Assembly (NCBI RefSeq): GCF_021155765.1
Contig: NC_060110.1
Location: 11,407,501-11,471,500, forward strand
DNA from: Diprion similis
Taxonomy: Eukaryota; Arthropoda; Insecta; Hymenoptera; Diprionidae
Direction of reading: 5' to 3'
Length of the DNA stretch: 64,000 nucleotides
The translations under genes were made by a program, and so were the position numbers. Shown one piece after another: positions 53,344-64,000 of the stretch (position 1 is the first letter of the stretch; the number at the start of each line of letters is the position of its first letter). The notes below the pieces were generated by a model. The model had not been told where the DNA came from. It made no database searches and worked only from the letters and a program-made list of their open reading frames with translations.

Positions 53344-54584
53344 ACGGACCGAGTTTAACTTGCTAACAATGCAACTACGCACTTACCGAAAATCAGCCAC
53401 ACAAACAATAACAAACGACACCCGACGCAGAGAGTCGAGAATCGAAATCGCTAAAAGCTGAAGTTGCACGCAAGATTAAACATTTTAAACACGAAACTCA
53501 CCTTCGATGTCCCTGGCTGTTTTCATGTCAGCAACTCCGTTCTGCAATGGTCTGTACGCTGCATGCCGTTCATTCACTGATCACAGTTAGTTTCGTGGAA
53601 ATACACTGATCGAATAACGTTACACAGGCTTTTTTTTTCACCTACAGACTATCGGTGCTTGGCCATGTCCCGAATACGTAGACTGTACATAGCAAGTTGA
53701 ATTCACGACTTACGCAAGTTACGTGGTCCCATTACGGCTGCTCGGAAGCGACTGACGCCGCGCGGCGCTCGGAAACAAGTCTTAACCGGTTGGAAACACC
53801 ATGCGAGCTGTGCGCAACGCAGTCCGGTGGTATAAAAATTGCCGCGAGTCAGGCGTCGATTGAAATTTTCCAATACGGGATTAAATGAAAATTTCAATCT
53901 GTTTCCGTTCGTCATTTCATAGGCATAATAATATTCGACTCTGCATTATCTGGGTACACGCGGTGAGAGATGGTAACGTCAGTTCTTGTCGCCTCTACGT
54001 ACCGACCGCTAGGCGACTTGTGTTGCGCGTACAGGGTAGGACGGAGAGGGCGTTGCTTGACCATTAATTTATCTCGTCCATTTTCGATTACGAAAAGCCC
54101 CATAAGGCTGTTTGTCTTTATATATCTTCAGTCAACGAATGGAGCTAAGGTTCTTATGTTGCCCGTAACATTGTTTCCGGAATCTCACATCCTTAGCTAA
54201 TATCACTGATCTCTACTATACACAGATCAGTGGCTAATATTCGAGGCAGCCATTGCCCGTCTTGTTGCCGATTTTTTAACGGACAAAATTTGTTTTCATC
54301 GGGTGGAGGTTGGTAACATTGTGTAGTCCGATCACAGGCACCTCGTCAAGTGACGTAGTACTCGGTTAACTTGCCTGAGTTAATGACAGTAAATAATTGT
54401 ACTGAAGCCGTATAAAAACATAGAGAGTTATAAATTGTTGTGAAAACCGTATGTGCTGCATATTCATGTGCGGTAAGCATAGTTCCCCGAACATCAAACG
54501 AAGTAAACATAGAATAGAAGCGAACGTCAATCTCTTAGCTCGTAGGGAAGGAAAGAAAGAAGTTGCTGTAATGGCTGCCATGTC

Positions 54585-57500
54585 ATGGAAATGAAGGTGC
54601 CCAGTCAAATTTACGCTCAAGTCGTCACTATGGAGCCTAGAAATAGAATGGAGTATAAAACCAGCAGTACTTTGATGGGTCATGACCGTCATGACGAACA
54701 ATTAGGTAACATGGCAGTCGGAGCGAACACGTCCTACAAGCCTCAAAGTAGCGACGGCGGCAATGGTGACCAAAGGCCGCAATATTCAATACCAGGCATC
54801 CTGCATTTCATTCAGCACGAATGGGCCCGTTTTGAACTCGAAAGATCCCAATGGGAAGTCGACAGAGCTGAATTTCAGGTCTGTCTGAATTCATTGTTCA
54901 CTTGCCAGTACATTACAATATATATCGCAGGTGTTTACATTGCCTTCATACCTTATGATCTTCCCATTTGTCCACTTGCATAAAAAACATGCCAAAGACT
55001 GTCGTTGATATAATATCAAATAGGTTTGAAACAGTTCGGAGCACGATTTTGTCTCATGACACTATGTGCACACTGCAAAAATTGTTTCACTTTAATTACG
55101 TATCAAAGTGATGTCAAATGTCAAAATTTGATTTACATCGGGTATTGCCATAAAAATTTTTGTAAAGTCTGTTGCATCAAATGTGCTAGAGAATCCATAA
55201 CGTTTGATATCCATATCTATTTTATTAATTTATCTGATTCACAATAGAATAAAATTCATTAGAAAACCAAATTTCACTATCAAATGATATATGTAACATC
55301 ATCGGAGACACGAATAGTCTTTGTAAAATCTGATTACTGAATTTTTGCTTACAAAAAATAATGCAAACATGGGACCAATATTGAACTTGACAACACCTCT
55401 CAATGTAACAAATGAAGCTTCTTTACATGTCACTGATTCACAAACAGGTGTAATTCAATGGAAGTATCAATATTAATCATTATTAAACAATCAATAACTA
55501 GTTAATTTTATATCATTCAAACACTTGTAAATGCATGTACTTTTCAAAGAGTATAGCGTATCGAATTATAATAACACAGATACATTCACTGGACGTCAGT
55601 TATTCAAATCAATTCTTCTTCCAAGTACCTATTGAGAAAAATATTAGCCAATTGTGTGACAGTATACCTTAGAAATTAAATAAAAGTATATGAAAAATTA
55701 TCAGCGCCATGAAGTGTTTGGCAATTTGACTCTCAATTTTTACGGATTCATTCACACAGTTCTATACAGTATTTAGCAAGTCACGTCTTATTGAACTTTC
55801 CATTTCAAACATACTTTTTAATGAAATTTCAGAGTCTCCGCTACTTTGTTCGATTGAAAATTAGCTAGGGAATAATGCAGTATGCCAGAGTTAACAGCGA
55901 AACATATGGAACTCTTTCTAGACGGAGTAACTTCATTAGTTTGATGTCTATAATTTTGTAAATCTATCAGCTATCCTTGAAATTTAATGATATTTTGATT
56001 GTTGATCCTTATTGGATCAATTTCACCAACCTTTGCACTTGTGGCTATCAACTTTGGCTATGAATTTTATAATGCAATAAAAATTTGATACCTTCATGGG
56101 GCTTTTTTTTTCAACATTGACTTTATAATACAACTTCTCTTGAAAAAACCATATATAGGATTTCATAGACTTAAGATTCAATTAATAACCCCACTAGAAA
56201 ATTTTATCTGGATGTTTAATTTACAGGCTCGAATAGCCTTTCTACAGGGTGAAAGAAAGGGACAAGAAAATTTAAAAAATGACTTAGTACGACGGATAAA
56301 AATGTTGGAATACGTACTAAAGCAAGAAAGGTAAATTTAAACGAACAGAATGTCAAAGTTTGTCATTAGGGATCAAGTAAAGAAACACTACCAATGTTGT
56401 AACTTTTGATGTATAACCAAATTGAAATCAATTTGATATTTTTAGAGAGAGTATAATGCTTTGAAATGAAATTTTTTCCTGATTTCTGTTTCATTACCAA
56501 TCCTCACAAATGACACAACTCTTGAAGTCTTCATTCAATATATTTGAATATATCAATGTCAATGTTCAAGTAATAGATGCTTTCTATAGTAGAAAATTTT
56601 TATTATAAATGGTACTTTTTAAACAAATTCTTTTAAACATTTCGAAACTCACTGTATACCTATTTAAATTATAAATGACCAAGATAGAATATGTGCTATA
56701 ATTATAAGAACATTGTACACAGTGTCAGATATGCCATTTATTCAATATGCCTTTCCAACTATGTTTCAAATAAATTGAATAAATAATTATTCTTTGAAAA
56801 ACTAGGGCAAAATATCATAAATTAAAGTATGGTACCGATCTTGTGGTACAAGGAGACATAAAGCCACCCATTTACGACGAGGGAAGTACTTGCGGTGGGT
56901 CTGATGGTGGTGGAGGAGATGGTGAGGCTCCGTTTACTTCTGTTAGCAATATAAGCTGGAGGCAGGGCCGACAGCTTCTGAGACAGTACGTATGTTTCAC
57001 GTCATATTATCATTTTGTTATGAATATGGAAAATTCGATATTTCTGTATTATAAAGCAAGAGTTTATTGTGACGCTGCTTCAGCCATAGAATAATTTTAG
57101 GTTGAAATTTCCATAGCGTCATATCTAGGGTCAACACATATCTGTAGTAGTAGCCTTATTCTAACTACAAATAAAGAATAAGTGATACATTTTTCATTAT
57201 AATAATGGCAGTAATTGTTTGTATCACATTTGAAGAAATGTCCATGTGTTTTTTTTTTTCTTTTTTCTACCAATGAAGCTATTGATTTTTTACATAAAAA
57301 CATTCAGAACTTCCTATGTGGTGTTATTAAAAATGTACTTTAATTTTTTTTGTCTATCAGCATGGTTCGGCATGGCTTTTGCAAGCATCATGTAATTTTA
57401 GTACAGTACCTATAACAATATTTCTTTGCATTAAAGTTCAAGTTTTGCCGTTTTATATGCTGATAGTGTATTGATAATACATCCTGGTCACACCTAGTTA

Positions 57501-60500
57501 TATTACAGGTACTTGCAAGAAATTGGTTACACAGACACTATTATAGATGTCCGGTCAAATAGAGTTCGGTCACTTCTTGGATTGAATAATAATACAGACT
57601 CAGATGATCTGAATACACCTGCACTAAATGGCAATGAGTCAAACAAGAGAGCTATCGACAATCAAGACCGACGTCCCCCTTTTAAAAAGCGAGAGGTAAA
57701 TAGTAGCGTATTACTTATTTACTTACAGTAACTTTTCCAATTGTCACAGCTTACCATTATTTATATTCAAACCAAAAACTCTGATGGCAAACAGTTGAAA
57801 AACATACACTATGAAGTAACCAATTTTAAATACAATTTCGTAAAAGATTTTAATGTTCTTATTTGAGTCTCAAGTATACACTTATTTACTGGTGATGGAT
57901 AATGCTGCAAGGATTTTCGGAAAATTTATCTCTATTTTTGTCCATTGATTATTTATTTTAATCTATTCATAATTTGTGTATATTTTCATGAATTAATGAG
58001 AGATTTAACGAATCTGTTCATACACTAAAATTGTGAACATTCTGCTGAGTCATGTGACAATCTTTTTTGAAATGACTCAAATTAGTGACAGGATGTGCAA
58101 GTAATTGTCAAATATGTACAAACTTTTGTTTTTGTCTTATCCTAAATGGAACTACGAAATTTTTGATAGGTTCAGCTATAATCAGAAGCAATGAAAAAAT
58201 AATGAAAGTTAGCATTAATATGCAATGGCTGCTGACCCAAAATTTACACACTGATGATTTCTGTCGAAATGGATAAAAGTGGCGTCCAAATACCATTTGC
58301 ATAATTTCGGAGTTGGATAGTAATAGCGTGGTATTAAACTAGTTATTTTTTACGTAAATTATTCCAATTAGAGCCCACCAACAGTCTTCGTGATTCATTG
58401 ATACACAGCTTCATAAAAATGAATACGATTTTTATTTTTTGTTTTTTAATAATTTGTCGATGGTTCTTCATTTCATGAATGGTTCTAACATATGTCTTCG
58501 CATTATTTCCTATTTTGCATTGAAATTCAAAAGTTTTCACTAGTAACTATTTTTATAGTTACAAAAGCAACAGGGTAAATTACTGTGGAATTATGATCTT
58601 TTGATCGTGGTGAATTGGAAGCTTCTGACACTTCTAATACGAATATTTAGTGAATAGGGTAATAACGGATTGGTTCGATAACTTGTAGTTTTGAATGTTG
58701 AAATGCATATGAAATGGTATTAACTATCACACGTGAGACATACAACAGTAATCATACAGTCACTGTATCTGATATGAAATTTTAACCGTTTTAGGCACAT
58801 CCAACACCTCTAGCTGAAGCTATGATTCTTGATACTGAAGCTGCTGTGATGGCAAACTTCGAGTTTCTAGCTCATACCGATATCGACATGGAAGAAGAAG
58901 AGGGAGATGTTGAAGAAGAAATATACGAATCTAATTCAGATACGAAGCCAAACAAAGTAAGAAATGCATAACTGGTAATAGGGTGAAAAAAAAATTAATA
59001 ACTTGTTCATACTTGTGAAAATAAGGACTGATAGAAAGACGTTTGTCTTAGTTAGGAGTTTCGTTTTCACAGTCTGATACATTTTACTGATTCACTCATT
59101 GCCTGTCATTGTATTTAGACATCCATGATACTTGGAGAAGATGTGGATGCTGAAGCAGAAGAAGTATTGAATGAACTTAACCAGCTGACAGAATCTGAGG
59201 AATCACAAGGCGATACTACTGATTGGAGTTAGTATATAAGGAAAAGTGAAGTACAAAATTATTTCAAGTTTATTTTTTACAAAAAGATTGACGTACGAAT
59301 TAAATTTCAGATTCAACAGGTATGGGGTTCCAACAAGATGCAAGGCGCGCTCTATGTCCTGATGAAGAGGGCCTAGATTCTTCATTGGGTTTGGGTGAAT
59401 TAGCTCAATTAACAGTGAACAATGATGCTGAAGTCGCATATGATGTGAGATAATTCCCAAAAAGATGTATAAAAAATCGATTTGAAAATACTGCCTTCTA
59501 TACTTTAATATAGATTAGAAATTGGAACTTTGTTTGGATAATATATAATTCTGATGAATTTTATTACAAGGTTTTGATATTATAGTTAATGCTGCATCTG
59601 ATTTGCAGCAAAAGTGTGTGTTAAGTGCAGTATCCCTGGTCTTGTCTTTCCATTGCTTGAGAACTAAGGAATCTACATTCAATTCTCACTATTTTTGTAA
59701 ATCGAATTCGACATTAGTCTTTCTCATTAATACAGATGGCTGCAACTACAGAAGAAGCATTCAGAAGAACATGGAGGGCAAAATATACACTTCGTTCACA
59801 TTTTGATGGTGTAAGAGCTCTGGTCTTCCATCCCACTGATCCTGTACTTATCACCGCTAGTGACGATCATACGCTTAAATTGTGGAATGTCTATAAAACT
59901 GTTCCAGCAAAAAAGTATGTATTAAGCTATATGGCTAATAAGTCAATTACAAATACTGCACAATAATTGAATGAATTCGATTCAGTAATAAAGTTTATAA
60001 ATTTTACATAAGGTTTCTTATTACAGATCAGCATCATTAGACGTGGAACCTCTATATACATTCAGATCACATACAGGACCCGTATTATGTCTTGCTATGA
60101 GTAGTTCTGGCGAACATTGCTACAGTGGTGGTTTAGATGGCAATATACACTGCTGGGCACTTCCATCGGCCAATATAGATCCTTATGATTCATATGATCC
60201 AAGCGTCCTTAGTGGAACACTGGCAGGGCATACTGATGCGGTATGGGGATTGAGCATGTATCATCCACGATCCCAACTACTCTCTGTTAGTGCCGATGGA
60301 TCCGTAAAACTTTGGAGTCCACAGAGCAAAGTTCCTCTTTTAAACACGTATACTTCTGAACAAGGTTAATATGTCTTCTATTCATACATATATACGCTTC
60401 TTACTCTAAAAGTCAAGGACAGGTGAATTGAAATAAAAAAAATTTGATGAAACGTTCTTGGGCCAAAATAGACACGTGTACCGATGTTTCACTGAATGGG

Positions 60501-61819
60501 CATGTATTAGGGAAAAAAAATATTCGTAACTTTTTTCGATATCAGAAAAGTTTTACATTTTTTCCGGAAATGATTCCTGAACATGCTAGTCATCTTTTTC
60601 AACTGCCTTACAGTTTCCACATATTTTACACCCAATGATGGTACGCAAATTTCCATTGCATAATAATGTTGCTCAAAATGCAAATACAAAATTACACTTG
60701 TTACCCTGTCTAATGTCGATCTCGACATTTCCACGGGATTATTTACATATTTACATTCAATGATCATAGTTCTACCGCCATTTTGTTGTTATGAACACAA
60801 ATCCTTTTACGTTATGGTATTTTGATATCTGCATAATGGGTTGTAATAACAGTAGACGTGAAAATTCGGAAATTGATATTGGGCAGGGTTATCTCGAAAG
60901 TAAGCAATTTCATCTCAGTGTTGTAAAGATAGGTTCACGCATGTGTAGTTCAGAATTACTTCACTTTCATCCCATGGGAGATCACTTTCGTCCCTAGGGA
61001 GAAGAAATTGACCACTCACGTCCTGCAAAACTACTACGCAAAGCGTCATCACTTTTCCTTCACTTGTTATGAATATTTTCGTGTGAACTCAGGCCAAAAG
61101 TATCAGTACTCGCGGCGCTCTGGCGCCACCTTCACGTTCATCTCGATCGCTAACTTTCGTTTTTTGTCACACGATATACTACTGTAGTAATGAGTCTGTC
61201 CTAAAAAAACGTGATTTCACTTTTCACAGATGGGATCCCTACTTCAGTTGATTTTATCAGAGATGAACCAAACAAGTTAGTAGTGGCTTATGAAAGAGTA
61301 TGTGCAGTATTCGACACAGAAACAGCAGCTATAGTGGCACGACTTGAAGTAAATGGAATTAAGGGAGTGAACCGTGTTGTTGCACATCCGACACTACCGT
61401 TAGTTGTAGCAGCGCATGAAGACAGACATCTTCGGTTTTATGACCATCGCTCAGCTACGTTGGCCTATGCAATGGTGGCCCATTTAGGTGCTGTTACGAG
61501 TCTCGCTGTTGACCCCAATGGCCTGTATCTACTTTCAGGAAGTAAGTTTACTCATAATTAAATACAAAGTCGTTTTCTTTGAATAAATGTTAAATCGAGG
61601 GAAAAGTTGAAATGCGACAATGCAAACAATATTTTTCATTTTATTCTAGGTCACGATTGCAGTATACGGTTATGGAACATGGATAACAAAGCTTGTGTTC
61701 AAGATATAACAGCACATCGCAAGAAGTTTGATGAAAGTATCCTAGACGTAGCATTTCATCCTTCGCGACAGTTTATCGCTAGTGCTGGGGCTGACGCTCT
61801 TGCAAAGGTGTATGTCTGA
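54585..61819 (+). CDS. Cka: Striatin / Connector of kinase to AP-1 (STRIPAK B-subunit)
   Basis: This is the scaffold of the STRIPAK phosphatase-kinase complex, linking PP2A to GCKIII kinases, Mob4 and others. Eleven coding exons join in frame to 722 residues (Drosophila Cka about 730): 54585-54878, 56227-56330, 56806-56985, 57509-57695, 58795-58956, 59119-59227, 59311-59444, 59736-59914, 60027-60364, 61230-61541, 61650-61819. The order is: Caveolin-binding-like and coiled-coil region (YSIPGILHFIQHEWARFELE, then RIKMLEYVLKQER), the calmodulin-binding region (ISWRQGRQLLRQYL), an acidic linker, then WD40 repeats (FDGVRALVFHPTDPVLITAS; HTDAVWGLSMYHP; ILDVAFHPSRQFIASAGADA) ending AKVYV. The start at 54585 gives 15 residues before a second Met (MEPRNR), which could be the real start. 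It lies head-to-head with LRPPRC across 6.4 kb. Confidence 0.96.
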
Positions 61820-63277
61820 ATTCAGATGCAACTTTTATCTTTATAGCAGAACGGTTTTGTACTCATGTTCTTTTTAAATAGTTTTACCTGTATGTACCAC
61901 TTCCAATTTTATTTTATTTTTTATCAAACTACCCAATGAGAACAGTATAAATGTATCAAAATGCATATTCCGATACTCATATTATAGGAAATTATTATCC
62001 ATCACATTTTATTCAAATAATTTAAAATATAAACGCTATTTGTTGGTAATCGTCTTAACCCTTCAACAACGGAGGACGTTCGAACATTGCTGAATCCTGC
62101 CGTCAAAGCGTAATATACACACATATAGACAATTTGATTGTAATTAATATTTTAATACCATGGTAGTCTATTGATCCAGATCAGCTGCCACAAATCGTAG
62201 TATTGACGTACTGCAGATCATGATTGTCAGACTTGAAACAAAAAAGGAGACCAAAATCGAACTCCACACGTTATTTTGTAATTATGAAATAATCAAGTTT
62301 TATGTACTTTTCTTCGGACTGATAAATTAAAAAATCAATTTCTATCTCAAATTCCTGGGCTGGAACTTACGTTTGATGATGGTCCGTTGAATTAGCGAAG
62401 AAAGCAAACTTGTAGTCAATCATATTGCTCTGTGACCTTCAATTTTACAAGAGAGCAGATAGTAGCAGATGTAATTTGCCAGACGATCATACGTCATGCG
62501 AGCTTGAAGGGTTGAGCGGATTTGCAACGTACGGAAGGAAGGGGATCCCCTGTGTAGAATGTAATTAATTAATTATTAGACCTAATGTTTAGTAAAACCC
62601 CTTCCGAATCGTAAATCCAGGGAGCGCACTGCCGCGGTAGCATAATATTTATCCTTATGTTAACTATTTATTACTGAAATCACAGTTACTGCTGCATAGC
62701 TACTGAGGATTATTATGATAATATGATAGTGTTGTCTCAAGCTCTGCTGAAAATCTCTCGTTACAGTCTTGTGCTACCTTCTGTATCAGTTGAGGTCAGC
62801 ATATGGTAATAATAATGCATAAGTTAATTATAATATTATAGTCATAATATTATTAATAACAATAAATTATAACTGTGTGTTTCACTGTAATATATTGTAT
62901 TTAACCCATTCGCATCTGTAAGCGCGAGCTACAATAATAAATCTGAAGGATTATTATCAACAAGTGAACTCTCAGTTTTTCTGGCAGTCGTATCAAAGTT
63001 TTCAACTTATGGAGCTCTGTGAACTTTGAAGAACTTTCGTCAAACAGTGCATACCGAAGTGACCAAATAAAATCTCAAATAAAGTACAAATGCGTCCTTG
63101 GTGAAAAACTAATTGGGAATGTAGGTGAACCATTATTGTATCTTCTTGAAAAAGAATTTATTGTAACAGGTAATATATCTATAATACGTCAATTGAATGT
63201 ATAAAGATCATCCAATCATTTTAATACAGTTTCGCATTTACCCAATATCCTAATCTCATACCTTAACTAGGATTTAT
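61820..63277. other. Convergent intergenic region after Cka
   Basis: About 1.46 kb hold the Cka 3' UTR and the 3' UTR of the right-edge gene. It is AT-rich, and I see no further gene. TATAAA variants of the poly(A) signal occur near 61945 and 62027, but a clear choice is not possible. Confidence 0.4.
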
Positions 63278-63857
63278 TCAAAGGTACATTCCGTTGACTA
63301 AGTAATCAGCATCATGCGCATATGGTCCATGACCACGCCGGCCTCGTCGTCTAACCATTCTTAATCGACAAGCTATCAAAGCAGCCATTAACGCGGTTGT
63401 TGTTAATCCAAGGGCTAACGATATTACTGCACCCCTTGGTCTCAGATCTCTGTCCTCATTACTGTCTTGCAAACGGTCCATAGTTAAGTGACCTTTTATT
63501 TCTTCATTTGACTGCTCGACAAAGATCTTTGTCTCCGAGTGTTCTGCAAATACGTGAGAATAAGGAAAAACAGTTGATAAAGTATACGCGAAACTTTGAA
63601 AAGGCGATAACATGTCTCAAAGTTTCTAGAAAAAATTTCGGTTACTTATATAATGTCTGTAAAACAAATTCGTAACACATACTATGTGGTTTAGCTGTGT
63701 CTGCTATATTGTGGTGTGACTTTTTGTTTATTTCAGAGGTCACGCTGTCATGTATTTCAATTTTTGCTTTTGGAATAATCGAATTCTTCTGCCCTATAGA
63801 TTTACTCGATTGCACCACATCTGTTATTGGCGGAGTGTTACCTTTATTTTCATCATC
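63278..63857 (-). CDS. C-terminal part of a single-pass membrane protein, LRP11-like tail (partial)
   Basis: Two exons of a minus-strand gene are seen: 63683-63857 and 63278-63543, which join in frame; the rest lies right of the window. The first begins after a clear acceptor (TTTCAG) with an acidic, Ser/Lys-rich, probably extracellular stalk (DDENKGNTPPITDVVQSSKS). The last exon holds a transmembrane helix (GAVISLALGLTTTALMAALI), a basic stop-transfer stretch (RLRMVRRRGRRG) and a short cytosolic tail ending DADYLVNGMYL. The strongly conserved-looking tail reminds me of LRP11/MANSC-type receptors, but this is recalled resemblance, not a search result. The ectodomain that would settle the family is not in the window. 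Confidence 0.55.
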
Positions 63858-64000
63858 CTGAAATATGCATTATAGTTAAAAAAAAACTCGTATTAAATTA
63901 CAAACTTTAATGTTGGCAAATTCAATGCAGAGTCAGTGAAATTTACACTAGTCATAGTCAGAGTAAAAATGAAAGGCTATACTATTACTTTATTGCACAA

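Larger units (their letters stand above)
49831..54584. other. Upstream region of Cka
   Basis: About 4.75 kb precede the Cka start codon. It includes a 25-bp minisatellite (50399-50527), a GC-richer patch with overlapping open frames on both strands (50864-51246), an open frame of 157 codons at 52873-53343, and a GC-richer zone at 53690-54060 that may hold the Cka promoter. None of the frames resembles a protein I know. Non-coding first exons of Cka are probably here. Confidence 0.4.

Noticed and set aside
54190-54240. Small hairpin (CACTGATCT and its complement) upstream of Cka
   Set aside because: The stem is only nine bases and the flanks do not pair, so it is within chance expectation.
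54366-54701. 111-codon minus-strand frame across the Cka start
   Set aside because: It is antisense to the first Cka coding exon and has no support of its own.
60365-61229. Possible transposon fragment in the Cka intron before exon 10 (GC-richer part near 61090-61160)
   Set aside because: I found no inverted repeats, target duplication or coding motif; base composition alone is not enough.

Overview
This is a eukaryotic window from an arthropod nuclear genome. The order of conserved animal genes, the short AT-rich introns with GT..AG borders, and insect-like gene structures suggest an insect, most plausibly a hymenopteran; the species guess is inference. Every coding region I can support is a conserved housekeeping gene. 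I see no bacterial-type operon, CRISPR array or defence cassette.

Layout. An unrecognised first coding exon (minus strand, about 1.26-1.44 kb) lies near the left edge. RpS23 (minus, 2.5-4.15 kb) follows, then 5.7 kb of AT-rich DNA without a recognisable gene. Gapvd1, a RasGAP-VPS9 endosomal regulator (minus, 9.87-16.31 kb), stands head-to-head with a single-exon XRCC2 (plus, 18.26-19.09 kb). XRCC2 is tail-to-tail with SCFD2 (minus, 19.24-22.85 kb), with 141 bp between the stop codons. SCFD2 is head-to-head with a RILP-like gene (plus, 23.9-27.56 kb). Pasha/DGCR8 (minus, 30.5-33.5 kb) is head-to-head with barrier-to-autointegration factor (plus, 36.56-36.92 kb). BAF converges on LRPPRC/bsf (minus, 21 exons, 37.5-48.2 kb). 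LRPPRC is head-to-head, across about 6.4 kb, with striatin/Cka (plus, 54.6-61.8 kb). The last two exons of a single-pass membrane protein (minus) are cut by the right edge.

I rebuilt each gene exon by exon. Every complete gene closes in frame at a length close to its family: RpS23 143 aa, Gapvd1 1541, XRCC2 279, SCFD2 662, RILP-like 384, Pasha 659, BAF 90, LRPPRC 1336, Cka 722.

The genes do not form one pathway. They cover translation, vesicle traffic (Gapvd1, SCFD2, RILP-like), DNA repair and chromatin (XRCC2, BAF), microRNA processing (Pasha), mitochondrial RNA stability (LRPPRC) and STRIPAK signalling (Cka).

The most unusual content is non-coding. Two copies of a long-arm foldback element with TA-type ends occur. 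One is upstream of Pasha and carries a second, nested 180-bp inverted-repeat element. The other lies inside an LRPPRC intron and would be transcribed as a hairpin of about 230 bp per arm. A third, unrelated GC-rich inverted repeat with a CRE-type palindrome in each arm lies between LRPPRC and Cka, near a 25-bp minisatellite. In Gapvd1, a perfectly repeated 11-residue peptide is encoded by strongly diverged codons.
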